Part shown: positions 27,301-38,564 of the stretch, piece by piece | Position numbering within the stretch: position 1 is the first letter of the stretch | Layout: each line of letters begins with the position of its first letter | Program-made: the position numbers and the translations under genes | DNA from: Dallia pectoralis | Taxonomy: Eukaryota > Chordata > Actinopteri > Esociformes > Umbridae | Assembly (NCBI GenBank): GCA_029465975.1 | Contig: CM055754.1 | Span: 6,149,604-6,213,603, forward strand | Length of the DNA: 64,000 nt | Reading direction: 5' to 3' | Notes under the pieces: generated by a model | Told to the model about the DNA's origin: nothing | Seen by the model: the letters and a program-made list of their open reading frames with translations, nothing else | Databases searched by the model: none

Positions 27301-28653
27301 CTGGTCTGATTCTGTCTGCTGTAAGGTTCATAGACCAGTCTGTTGATCAGCTGGTCTGATTCATGTCTGCTGTAAGGTTCATAGACCAGTCTGTTGATCA
27401 GCTGGTCTGATTCATGTCTGCTGTAAGGTTCTAGACCAGTCTGTTGATCAGCTGGTCTGATTCATGTCTGCTGTAAGGTTCATAGACCAGTCTGTTGATC
27501 AGCTGGTCTGATTCGTGTCTGCTGTAAGGTTCATAGACCAGTCTGTTGATCAGCTGGTCTGATTTGTGTCTGCTGTAAGGTTTATAGACCAGTCTGTTGA
27601 TCAGCTGGTCTGATTTGTGTCTGCTGTAAGGTTCATAGACCAGTCTGTTGATCAGCTGGTCTGATTTGTGTCTGCTGTAAGGTTCATAGACCAGTCTGTT
27701 GATCAGCTGGTCTGATTTGTGTCTGCTGTAAGGTTCATAGACCAGTCTGTTGATCAGCTGGTCTGATTTGTGTCTGCTGTAAGGTTCATAGACCAGTCTG
27801 TTGATCAGCTGATCTATCCCAGTACTGTAAGGTTCATAGACCAGTCTGTTCAGTACTGTGCATATTATTCTTGTGTAATAACTTAAAAACACAAAAATCC
27901 ATAATTAGTCTAAAGTCAAAGCAAAAAAAAACCTACGTAACGACTCTGACTTGTTGATCTCCAACCCCCGGCCATGACGACCACTGTCGTCCTCCACTGC
28001 AGTCCTGCCCACTCACCCGCTGTACACAGAGGCGGTGTTGTTGTTGATCTTCTGGTCAAAGCGATAGCGGCGGTAGTCCTCCAGAGCGTCCTTTATGGCG
28101 ATGACAATGAGCACCACCACCAGGGGAATCATGGTGATCTCCTTCTGAAACGCCTCCACCACCGGGACCCAGTTCAGCATCACCAGGAACAGGAAGTACA
28201 AATTAGCAAACCTGGGAAAAGGGAGGTTTGATGAATACCACAAGGCTGCATGTACGCTAATGGCTCTGCTGCTATAGCCACTATTTGTCCACTTCCTTTT
28301 ATATTTTGGGCCGTGGTTTTATTCGATAGGGACACAGTGGGGAAAAAAATCGCAATATCAGCAATCGCCCACTCTCACCTGTGAAACTGCTGGAACAGGT
28401 TCATGGGAATGAAGGTCAGTAGGCTGTATTTGGTGGTGCGGATGCGGTTGCCCTGGTAACCTTTGGAAATACAATGGTACTCATGATGGTGTGTCCCGTG
28501 TCGAGCAATCACGGTCCTTCGTTTGCCAGTAAGCCGCTGTGTGTTGTGAAGCTCTGGGGAACACTTGGTTGATCGGGAGTCAGGGGCAGAGTACAGCCTT
28601 CGTCCAGATATCAGCTGGCGCCAGCGGTCTCTAACCCAGTTGAATTGCTCCAT
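15388..28653 (-). CDS. atp10d: ATP10D, class 5 P4-ATPase lipid flippase
   Basis: Twenty coding exons on the minus strand: 28653-28379, 28211-28017, 24814-24610, 24197-24112, 23381-23275, 22162-22031, 21875-21763, 21215-20963, 20855-20644, 20524-20351, 20154-19375, 19233-19107, 18193-18009, 17889-17619, 17492-17290, 16771-16571, 16464-16384, 16211-16107, 15974-15787 and 15634-15388. All phases close, giving 1379 aa (human about 1426). It is a plasma-membrane flippase of the class known to translocate glucosylceramide with a CDC50/TMEM30 subunit. Motifs: DGET at 208 (dephosphorylation), PISL near 374, DKTGT with phosphorylated Asp428, KGAD near 783, TGDK near 916, GDGANDVSMI near 1039, then the C-terminal membrane helices. 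A Ser-rich insert of about 70 aa follows the P-site. I chose MEQFNWVRDRW as start by homology; an in-frame ATG lies 51 bp upstream. commd8 and gabrb1 as neighbours support ATP10D over ATP10A/B. Confidence 0.95.
15731..15780. repeat. Interrupted (TG)n microsatellite in atp10d
   Basis: TG dinucleotides broken by TCGG, lying next to the donor after the penultimate coding exon of atp10d. Intronic, with no coding effect. Confidence 0.8.
16326..16348. repeat. (CA)n microsatellite in atp10d intron
   Basis: A simple CA run about 23 bp long between the exons at 16464-16384 and 16211-16107. Confidence 0.85.
25727..27866. repeat. 51-bp minisatellite (about 42 copies) in atp10d intron 2, exon-like
   Basis: The head-to-tail unit of 51 bp (17 codons) is highly homogeneous, with GAATCA/CAAATCA-type substitutions and a few indels: -12 near 25984, +2 near 26585, -4 near 26795, a 26-bp partial unit near 27193, and -1 near 27310 and 27430. 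Only one of six frames is open through a unit, and it is on the atp10d coding strand. In that frame the unit reads DQLINRLVYEPYSRHES, resembling the exon 2 end FDQKINNNTASVYSG. The outermost unit on the atp10d-downstream side ends in a perfect donor, CAGCAG|GTAAGT, at 25727 in the same phase as the real exon 2 donor. There is no in-frame ATG, and the frame breaks mean the whole array is not one exon. Confidence 0.95.
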
Positions 28654-28746
28654 AGGTCCAATGGATCCCAGCCACCTCCCTGAGCCTAGGTGGTCCTGGT
28701 CCACTTATGGTCCTCCTACGGTTGGACCCCTAAAAGGGACGTTGTT
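28654..28746 (-). other. Probable 5' UTR part of the first coding exon of atp10d
   Basis: A strong acceptor (CTGTTTCAG) precedes 28746 on the minus strand, so the first coding exon appears to be spliced to an upstream non-coding exon. The stretch is open in frame with the CDS and includes one ATG at 28704, an alternative N-terminus of 17 extra residues. Confidence 0.55.
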
Positions 28747-29199
28747 CTGAAACAGAAAAGTTCAAAATTATACATCAAGATGAACATCCCCTAATCTTTA
28801 AGCCATTGACATTTTGAATAAGGTATGCTAGTTTACACTTGTGGAATAATGACATGACTATTGCCTTTTTTTAAATTCTTTAGTCTACTTATTACAAGCA
28901 AACAAGTCTTAGTTACAGGTCATCATCGCTTGATCAGTGTTGTGTCCTTCAGTAACCTTCTTAAGGTAATTCATTCCTACAAGATCCATATAAGAGTCAG
29001 GGACCAGGCTAAACAGATGATGCAATCAAAAGCAAAGAATTACAATGTTGCACTTGAGTTCACATTGTGTAGCCCTACCAAAATACATTAGAACTGTTCA
29101 CATTGTTTTCAACATTAAGAATGTCTAGGTGTAATTTGGATCAATTTAAAATAACATCAAATAATGTTGTAAATTACTATAATTTAAATGGACAAACAT

Positions 29200-29460
29200 T
29201 TCCAATTTCCATTTTCTTTGAAGAACATAAAAATATGGAAGCGGCCTGAAACTTTTGATCGGTTGTGTAACTCAGACTGGGGCTCCCTGTCTCAATACAG
29301 CCAATGTAAGCATTTACTGTGTTACTGGTTCTGAACATGACAATGTGAACAGTTCTAATGTTTTTTTGTTAGGGCTACACAACCAAGGACATGCTTTTCT
29401 TTAAAAAACAACATGACATTTCTTAGTGACCCCAAACTTTTGAATGGAGGTGTTAATTAT
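29200..29460. mobile_element. Short Tc1-like MITE-type remnant
   Basis: The segment ends in AGTGACCCCAAACTTTTGAA, the usual outer end of a common fish Tc1-like family, and begins with a degraded counterpart (CTGAAACTTTTGATCGG). It has no coding content. A similar single end is seen near 39090-39130. Confidence 0.5.
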
Positions 29461-30179
29461 TTGACAGGTTTTAAGGTTTTAATACACATTTATGTAATGC
29501 AAGCACAGGTAACTGAAGTAGCAGACTCCGACTCCTAAAACCTGACTGACTTTAAAGTTGCAAAAGCAGTAAAAATGGTATTGTAGCTTTCATTTTTTAA
29601 AGAAATTACTCTATACACTATTAGGTGTTTACCTTCTCATTAGAATGGAAATTGACTTTGAAGAATTTTAGTAAACAGGAAAAAACTGATTAATTAGATA
29701 GAATCTTAAAACAGGAGAGATGGTAGTATGTCTTCTGTGGAGCCATAACAACTATGCATTTCAGGATGCACTTTAATGCAACCAAAATCATTTCTGGCAA
29801 GTAAACATTGTAAAAATCATGCTGTCCCAACAGATTTAATTTTCTTCCGATTTAATTGAAAGTCCACTAATGGAGGCATTTCATGAAATATCAATACACA
29901 GATGTGAAAATTGTGTATTTTAATGTTGGTTTCACCACATTACACTCCATTTAGAAAACAATATAAAGTAGGAATTACCCAAATTCACAACAATTGTGTT
30001 ATCGAAATGTATCCACACATGTTAGAGAGGAAAATCTAATTAATTGCCCCTCAACAATTGTTCTAATTAGATATGTGTTGATGGCACTTTTTTACTAACA
30101 TTGTTACACAAGTTGTCATAGTTACAGTGGGTGTGTGTCCAGTGGTATTGGTGGATTGGTGCTGGTGGGCCTGCTTCCT

Positions 30180-30350
30180 CCTAAAATGTATACATATCCC
30201 CAGTTGAATTAGGGAACTTTTTTGTATCAACTTGTTATTCTTGTTCAACTTGTCGATGTGTGGTTTGTCGGATTCAGGCTGGGTGATTGTAAAAGCACTT
30301 TGTGACAACTTTGTTGTAAGACGGGCTGTATAAAATGAATTTGATTGATT
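30180..30350 (+). mobile_element. LINE 3'-end fragment
   Basis: The motif of ...AAAGCACTTTGTGACAACTTTGTTGT... followed by a GATT-rich tail (TTTGATTGATTT) is the typical 3' end of a fish non-LTR retrotransposon. Inverted fragments of the same kind lie near 32605-32665, and a diverged one lies near 22500-22600. Confidence 0.5.
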
Positions 30351-31485
30351 TAAAACGTCTCCCTTCCCCAATTTTGTTGTTGTCTTTTTGGACAGAACAA
30401 TCCCATTTTAAATGTCCCTCAAGAAGATGTCCTTATAAAAGGTATTGAAAATAAAATGCTATATTTATTTTCCTACTCAAAATGAATGTCCCTGATGTAA
30501 TGGAAAAACTCAAAACAAACATACACCTTGCAGACCACTGATAAAAAAATTATCTCTGTAAATCCAAAACAAGAGATTTCTTTGGCTTTTTTTAAATTGT
30601 AGATTGTGCCATTATAGGCTGCTTTTTGTGTGTTAAATAACATACGGGACCGTGTTGTGTTTGGTGCATGAGACCCTAGCTGTAGCTTGCAGCTACAAAA
30701 AGTTTGCTGGGGAAGTAAAACTGAAACAGTGAATTCAAGAGGAACTCGGAAAACTACACAAATAACAGTAGGAACATATAACTCAACTAGTAATTAAACA
30801 CTCCCTAGCTCTAGACAAAAAGTAAGGATATAAGAGAGTTGTGAAACAAAACCTGAAATAGATCTTGTTAGTGCACCAGGTTTCGTTAGTTCGTTGTCAT
30901 ATGTAGTTCATAGAACTGTACTATTCAGTGAGCTACAAAGTCTATTTTTATATTTTAGTTACAGGACTTTCATTGTACTACATTACAAACAAACAAAAAT
31001 GTCCCCAATACAAAGAGAAGTTCCCATCAGCCATAGTTTTATTTTCCATCTCCCAGAGTTTTGTCTAAATCAGTCAACGTTTTTACAACATTCTTTGGAG
31101 GTCATGGCATTGTGTGTCTTGTTTCTTTTTCTGTCCATGTCATCCAGGCTAGTTAATGTTCTTGTGTCGTTGATGCGTATCACAGAGGGTGTGAGCCTAC
31201 CAGTTCATGGTTGTTTTTAATGACTGGCATGTTCCCTGGTTTAATAAGTCTCTGGATGCATTTTCAAACATTTCCAGAAAAAAAGTAACATAGAGGCTTA
31301 AATGTTTGTCACCAAAATACTATTAGGGCATTCATCCAACACGTTGCCCGATAGCATCTTGAGTATACTTATGTCAATCATTGCTACACATATTGCTTGC
31401 ATTGTTGTATTAAGGATCATGGTGGATCCAAACTTCATCCATTACAAAATGAATGAGCCAATGATATTATTGGCTACGCAGCCCC

Positions 31486-32170
31486 ATACGCAGTAGGATG
31501 TGATGCACTGTGTGTTGTGGCACATTCCTACCAGCCCCATACGCAGTAGGATGTGATGCACTGTGTGTTGTGGCACATTCCTACCAGCCCCATACGCAGT
31601 AGGATGTGATGCACTGTGTGTTGTGGCACATTCCTACCAGCCCCATACGCAGTAGGATGTGATGCACTGTGTGTTGTGGCACATTCCTACGCAGCCCCAT
31701 ACGCAGTAGGATGTGATGCACTGTGTGTTGTGGCACATTCCTACCAGCCCCATACGCAGTAGGATGTGATGCACTGTGTGTTGTGGCACATTCCTCATTA
31801 ACCCCAGGGACCATTACTACAATTTGTTTTGTGACTTGTGCCACAGTAGCCCTTGTTGGGCCTTGTGCTCCTAACATCCTGTTGCTGGTTTGAGGTCTGT
31901 CCCTGCTGACCAGGAGCACCACACATGCCTTGCAGTCTCGGAGGTGCTCTGACCCAGTAGTCTGGCCATAACGGTAAGGTCCTTGTCATTGTCACTCAGG
32001 TTTTTACTTCTGCATCAAACACGTTGCGTTTGAGAACTGATTGTTCTCTTACCATCTAATCTACCCAGACCTTGACACATGCCCTTGTTAGTAGATGATC
32101 AATGTAATTTGCTTTAACGAAAACTATGAGTGGTCATGATGTTGTGCATGGACAGGTGTGGGCCTTTCTA
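31486..32170 (-). mobile_element. Truncated Tc1-like transposon with internal 53-bp tandem repeats
   Basis: The non-repetitive right part (31800-32170) aligns by eye with the element at about 55.5-56.6 kb: both carry CATCTAATCTACC, an AACACGTTG block and a GTGGTCAT(A/G)ATGTT end. The left part (31486-31795) is six near-identical copies of a 53-bp segment that occurs once in the ordinary family (CAGCCCCATACGCAGTAGGA core). Transposase sense is the minus strand, and the reading frame is broken. Confidence 0.75.
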
Positions 32171-33636
32171 AATTGTGTCTTATTAATTGGATTTTGCAAA
32201 GTGGTTGTTGATAAAGGTCCAGAGACATCTCAAGGATGATTAAAAGGCACAGCAGACACCTGGCCCAATTTGGGCACAACTTCATTCACAAGTAAACTGC
32301 CACAAGCCAATTCCCATTACATACACACTTTTGAAACAAGATTTATAATGCCTATAGTCAAAAGAAAGAAATAATCCAAAAACCTGAGGTCACTGAGTAG
32401 GTTAAAGTTCCTCTGTGATGCTATGCGAGGCTGATTAACTATCTAATTGAATCTAATCTGATCTACAGGAAGTGCTTGGCATTGCTGGACAGTCTCCAGA
32501 TGTTGTAAAACATACTTTCCAATAAATAGCTAAAATAAGAACAAACATGAATGTTGAATATTAACTCTCTTGTATCTAATGCGGTTTTGGTTGTAGATCT
32601 GATAATCAATCAAATGTATTCAATAAAGCCCTTTAAACATCAAAGTTGTCACATAGTGCTTTTACAAACACCCACCCTAACATAAGATCACATGAAGGAT
32701 AACATTTATTTTTAAAATTAGAAAGAAAATGACAATCCGACAGGGGCAAACGTATAGGCTATTTGTTGCTTACATAATCAGTAAGCCAATCAAGCAGCAC
32801 TTGCAATGCAACTGGACCAGTCTTCAAATGTAGTCTGGCAAGTTGAGTGAACGTGACCCAATACAATGTCAGAAGGAATGAAAATACTGATCTGATCGTT
32901 TCTGAGATTAGAAAGATTGCTACAACGAGCAGGTTGTCGTTTACATGGTGTGCATAATGCATTTGGGAAGATGTTGTAGCATGCATGAGCCGACTAGTGC
33001 ACCCGCAAGTCTCTCTAGGCTGCTCAATGGTCAGCATGCACAAACATATTGATACACATTGATATATATTGATACATATTGACAATGCTACTAGATCTGG
33101 ATCTTATGCAACCGTCTTACAGGAACTACATCCCTTTCGCGCAATATTGCGCAACTTAACCTTTATTTGGGCAGAATGAATACACTCCTGCTCTGTGCGT
33201 CCAGGAACAGGTTATTCCTCAAACTGTCAGTCTTTTTTGGGAATTGTTGTTTCTTGTTTCAATATGAAACACTGCATAATTGTTTTTATTATTTGTGCAG
33301 TTCGGCTATATGCGTCCATGCAAAATGACCACAGGGCAGACAATAATATGATCTTTACCATTTGAACAATAAGTATTTTAATCGGAGCATTACATCGGGG
33401 GTCACCATGTATACTTAAAGCACACAGGGGTTTTATTGTAAATACATTTTAGCATGCTTAAACGATCGAGTATGTTTGCTGACCCTAGTTATGTTGCTTT
33501 GTTATTTTTTATATATTTTATTTTTCAAAGTGTAGCATAAATAACCTGTTATCTTTTTTGCAACGCGCTCTACCTTTTCTTGTGCCCTCCGGTAACTACC
33601 CAAAGTTGCTAGAAAGCATGTGACTGTAGGACTCAC

Positions 33637-33900
33637 CTACAGTTAGGACCATTCATCATGTACAGTTTCTAAGGGCGGAAGAGGATGGCGAAAACAAAAT
33701 ACAATCCGCAGCTCTCACATAAATATCTACATAAATTAAAGTCCGCCCGAGAAATGTACAATTGCGGAAAAACAATCTCCTATCTACTAAATCCAAAGAT
33801 GGTGGAGTCGGGCCACTGTAGTAGAGACATGGGTGTCGCTAGACACACAGCACTTCCTTCGCACGCCTTCAATCCTAGTGGGCGTGGTTTATATTGGGTA
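33637..33900 (-). promoter_or_regulatory. Candidate first non-coding exon and promoter of atp10d
   Basis: On the minus strand a TATA-like AATATAAACC followed by a CACGCCC box lies near 33885-33900, and a good donor (CTGTAG|GTGAGTCC) follows at 33637. Together they could form a leader exon spliced to the acceptor before 28746. This is inference from motifs only. Confidence 0.3.
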
Positions 33901-34436
33901 CGCGGCTCGATGCGCGTTCCTGAGGTTTTTGCGTTAATATGAGATCGACAACTACAAATAAACCACTGACTACCTTTTGATTTTGTATTTTCTTTTTGAT
34001 TTTCGGAGTTGTATCAAATGCAAGTCGGGCGTATTGTTAATTTTCCCTTTGGTTTAATTGTGTTTATTGTTGAAATGTCCTAATTTGTTGTACTGTAGCC
34101 TAACGAAGTTAATGCACTTAAAAGTCCAGTTATTAACGATGTGGAAAAAAGATTTGTAACTGTCGTTAAAAATACATTTATCCAATTTAAAAAAAATAAT
34201 GGAATTGTTTATTTCTCACAGATGTGCCAGTGTTACAAAGCCACATACATCCTACAGAGGAATAGGCCTACATCAGCGGCGATTTTAGACTCTTTAGGGG
34301 TGGTCAAGCACAACAAATGTCATCTCAGCACCCCTAAAAATAATAACAATAAAATCTTCTTCAATTATAATTTCCAAAGTTAGAGTTTGTGAAATTAAGG
34401 TTGTTATTATTAAGTGAAAACTAAATCCAAACCTAT

Positions 34437-35447
34437 ACAGGAAAAAGTGATTTCTCCCCATGTAATTACATATCTTAACTGTGGATTATCAAACCTGAGT
34501 TAAATTTCTCGAGACACACTCAGGCCTGTTTACTGCCCCACCTTTTCTCAATCAAGTAAATTGGACCTGCCTGACAAAGTGAAGTAGACCAAAAGATCCA
34601 AGAGCTGCAGGCCTCACTTGCTTCAGTTAAGGTCAGTGTTTCATGATAAGAAAGACACTGGGCAAAAATGGCTTGCATGGCAGAGTTCCAAGATGAAAAC
34701 CACTGTTGAGCAAAAAGAACATAAGGCTCGTCTAATTTTTGCCAGAAAACAGGTAGGTGTGGCCCATTACATCTGGCGTAAAAGTAACACCGCATTTCAG
34801 AAAAAAGAATATCATATCAATAGTGAAATATGGTGGTGGTAGTGTGATGGTCTGGGCCTGTTTTTGGAAGTGATAAATGGAATCATGAATTCTGCTGTCT
34901 ACCAAACAATCCTGAAAGAGAATGTCCTGCTATCTGTTTGTGACCTCAAGTTGAAGCGAACTTGTGTACTGCAGCAGGACAATGATCCAAAACACACCAG
35001 CAAGTCCACCTCTGGCTGAAGAAAAACAAAATGAGGACTTTGGAGTAGCTTAGTCAAAGTCCTGACCAGAATCCTTTTAAGATGCTGTGGCATGACATTA
35101 AAGGCAGTTCATTTTCGAAAACCCTCCAATGGGGCTGAATTACAACAATTCTGCAAAGATGACTGGGCCAAAATTCCTCCACAGCGCTGTAAAAGACTCA
35201 TTGCAAGTTATCGCAAACGCTTGATTGCAGTTGTTGCTGCTAAGGGCGGCCCAACCAGTTATTAGGTTGTAGGGGCCAATCACTTTTTCACACAGTGCCA
35301 TGTAGCGCCAACCGTCATTTAAAAACGCATTTTGTGTTTACTCGTGTTATCTTTGACTTATGTTTACATTTGTTCGATAAGTGTGACTAACATGCAATAA
35401 AATGAGAAATCTGGAAAGGGGCAAACACTTTCTCACATCACTGTATT
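34437..35447. mobile_element. Degenerate Tc1-like transposon
   Basis: The length is about 1 kb. The right end GGGGCAAACACTTTCTCACA and the left AAAAAGTGATTTCTCCCC are imperfect inverted ends of a known fish Tc1 type. On the plus strand, broken transposase pieces are recognisable: GGGSVMVWACFWK-like, QQDNDPKHTS-like near 34975, and a second-half remnant near 35050. Multiple frameshifts and stops make it inactive. Confidence 0.75.
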
Positions 35448-36296
35448 TGTATTTCGGCTATGTAATATTCAAGTAATAAATGTCTAAGCACAATTTACAG
35501 CATATTAAATAGATTTACGGGTTTGGAATAAACTAATGTAACATGTTTATCTCTAAGAAAGTGTTATGCCATCATTACTGTATTGTGTTCAGAATGTTTA
35601 GTGTAGCATCGTGAAGCATCCGGAATGCGTTTTGTGTTGTTCATGTGTTGTCATGGAAACTAATGTTATTTTGTATTCTGTTTCCGGAAATGACGAAAGA
35701 AAGAACTTGCAGTGATAATGTTAATATCAACAGAGAGCTAGAGTTTCTTTTTTCTTTTTTTTTTTTATCCCAAATACAAGACTCCATGCCTGCCAAAGTC
35801 CTTGCCCACATTAACCATAAGAAATTCAAGCTATTAGTCAATAAGTCGTAATGATAGGTTCATGTTTACATTAATTAGGTTAAACGCTGTATTTATTGTT
35901 AGGAATTAATGATAAATTACAGGCGTGATAAATTACACTTTCGGGCACTTTTTTGTAACTATTGTGGACTTAAGCTTTCATAGGTATATGCCGAAAAAGA
36001 TAAGAAATAAATGAACATGAATAATGTACACTGCGTTCGTATAGTGACGTTCACGCAAGGCTCTGCCCTAGGGTGAAATGCCGTGTTTTCTATGTGGACT
36101 CCCCGCTTGGTTGTGTTCGAGAGGATCAAACCTGCATTATACCATGTGTACTAATCAAGCTACTTTTTATTCATTATTTCTTTTGCAAAGAAATTGGTAA
36201 TGCTGGGTGCAAAACTGAAGAAATGTTTAACGGAACTTTTCCAGAGAGCGAGTAGTGAGCAGTGAATGTCGGCGATAAACCAACCACAGGGTGTAG

Positions 36297-37100
36297 TTAT
36301 GGAGCGTTGAGCTCCAAGCTGCAAAGTTCAGAAGTTTGACAGAGTGGTGACTGGAGGTGCGGTTGTTGGTGTACAGGGAGAAGAGGGGACAGGATGCAAC
36401 CTTGAGGGGAGCAGGTGCTGATGGTCAGAGGGTGGTCTGATAGGTGCTCTCCCTGACTCACATGCTGCCTCCTGTTGGAGAGGAAGGCAGTAATCCACCT
36501 GCCAGTGGACTCAGGCACTACCATGGGTGAGCTTGTCCTGGAGCAAGGCGGGGATTTTGGTGTTGAATGCGGAACTGAAGTCCACAAACAAGATTCTAGC
36601 GTATGTTCCAGAGGAATTCTGATGCTGGAGGATGAAGTAGAGAGCCATGATGATCGGGTGATCCACAGACATGTTTGCCCTGTGGGTGAACTGCAGTGGG
36701 TCCAATGCTGGATCAGTGATGTTCTTGAGGTGTAACAGCACCAGGACATCATAACCTCAGATGCCAGGGCGAATGGTCTGTAGTCATTTAGCCCTGTGAT
36801 CCTTGGTTTCATCGAGACTGAGATGATGGTGGAGGATTTGAAGCAAGCCGGGACGCTGCAGGTTTCTAGTGATTTTTTTTCAAATCTGCAGTTAAAATCG
36901 TTCAGGTCATTGGCAAGTTGCAGATTGTCGGGAGCCAGGGGTGATTTGCCTTTGCAATTCGTTATCTCTTTAATCCCCCTCCAGACCGAAGCAGTCTCGT
37001 TTCCTGTGAGCTGTTGCTTTAATTTCTCTCCATACAAGCCCTTGGCCTCTTTCAGTGTCACAGCATCAGTATATTCATCTTGGATGTCTTTTTAGGAAAA
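36297..37100 (-). pseudogene. LINE reverse-transcriptase fragment (L2/CR1/Rex-like)
   Basis: Minus-strand pieces in two frames spell a non-LTR reverse transcriptase: LNDYRPFALAS, then HLKNITDPALDPLQF, ARILFVDFSSAFNT (catalytic Asp motif) and SPQGCILSPLL. The frame changes between them, so the copy carries at least one frameshift. The YADD-box region and the 3' part are missing. It is a 5'- and 3'-truncated dead copy. Confidence 0.8.
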
Positions 37101-37639
37101 CGCACCCCCACCCCGACACCCCTACCCCGAGCAGGCAGTGTGCACACCAAAGAGAGCTCAGCGACAGCTCGCCAGAGACTGAGAGATTTGCAAGTTGAGT
37201 GAGCGGGCAGTTCCCTGTGATCTCTGAAAACATTCTTCCATGCATCAATTTAGCTGAGAAAGAACATTCCAATTTAGCTGAGTTAATCTGCTTCACTGGA
37301 ATACTGACAGACGATTCTTTAAAACGTGCATGACCCCTTACATAACTAGAGAAATCATATGCTTCAATAAGCACGGGTTACAGATCGACCCCTAAGCCAT
37401 ACACCCTATGCACTTTTAGAGGACTTGACAGGAGTGAGCAATCGATTAATTGTTCTATCTTGCCCTCTGGTGGGCACTAAATAAGATCTACCCTATTACT
37501 TATGCCAATCAAATTCTTTCTCATTTCCACAAGTGCATAGGGGTCAAATTTGGATTGGAACAATGTGCACTGGCAGTGTATCAATAAATCAAGTTGAGTA
37601 TTTCAATTTTAGCAATTTAACAGCACAGATTAAATTCAT

Positions 37640-37795
37640 CATGACACTACTAGGTAAGTAGCACGTGCAGTGGATATAAAGTCTACATATCCCTGGGCAG
37701 GTTTTGTGATGTGAAACAAATAGAGATAGATAAATCATGTCAGAACTTTTTGACCTATAAAGTGAACAATTCAATTGAAAAACTAACTGAAGAGG
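37640..37795. mobile_element. Tc1-like transposon end fragment
   Basis: The run GTGGATATAAAGTCTACATA...CAGGTTTTGTGATGTGAAAC...TCAATTGAAAAACTAACTGA is the well-known terminal segment of an abundant fish Tc1-like family. Only this end is present. Confidence 0.6.
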
Positions 37796-38499
37796 TTACA
37801 ACGCTTCCTGGGGTAGGACCCGTTCCCATAATTCCTTAAAAAAAAACAATGTCAGGTCAGCATTTTTCATGTTTTTCTTTTTTTCTGGCTATGCTCAGAC
37901 TTGAGTAACTAAAAATCTAATTTGTTTAGAGTTCTTTAGGAAAGATTAGTTATATGAAATTCTATCAAATTTATTTTGAGGTAAGTTGGTACGGGGTACT
38001 ATAAAAAATATCGATTCTAACGTTTTTCTATATATAGAGATCTAAGAAAGATTTGAGATGATTAATCTTACTTTTTACCCCTTGATTATAGAACTATATA
38101 AAAAGAGGGTTTTATTTGATCAAATAGAAGTAATGCTTAGATTAACTATTACTATAACTATTACTAGTAAATGAATGGGGCATTCCAACAATTTCTTTCA
38201 ATAATGTCCTGTTGAGAGGATGAAAACCACAATGTATAATGTATAAATCTAGTCATTTATTGTATGATGCATGATTTAGGTCAGTCAGATCTCATGCAGT
38301 CGTTTTGATGCTCTCGAACACAACCATGATCTCCTACTATTTTCGAACTATTGTAGGCTACCTATTGCTTTTTCGTGTATATAACGTTGTCGACTGCATA
38401 TAATAGCTCATATCAATAGATACTGTTTTATATATATATTTTTTTTAATTATAAAATCGATTTTCAATTCAAACCTCCTTCTAGTGTTGTAGAGTACGT

Positions 38500-38564
38500 T
38501 AACCACGTGACTACTATCAGCTGACTCGTGGTTTCCTAACCGGAAGTCGGAACTAGACTACAAT
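38500..38564 (+). promoter_or_regulatory. commd8 proximal promoter with E-box and ETS site
   Basis: Just upstream of the commd8 ATG are a palindromic CACGTGA E-box (38504-38510), a second E-box core CAGCTG (38519-38524), and an ideal ETS/GABP motif ACCGGAAGT (38539-38547). This is a common pattern in TATA-less housekeeping promoters. Binding is inferred. Confidence 0.5.

Noticed and set aside
25727..27866. CRISPR-like array of regularly spaced repeats
   Set aside because: The units abut with no unique spacers, and the array lies in an intron of a vertebrate gene; it is a minisatellite.
27431..27892. 153-codon ORF as an independent repeat protein gene
   Set aside because: It is the right-hand edge of the 51-bp array; the frame breaks near 27430 and the start Met lies in unrelated flanking sequence.
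33685..33942. 85-codon plus-strand ORF starting MAKTKYNPQLSHKY
   Set aside because: No recognisable domain or splice context; the length is within chance expectation.
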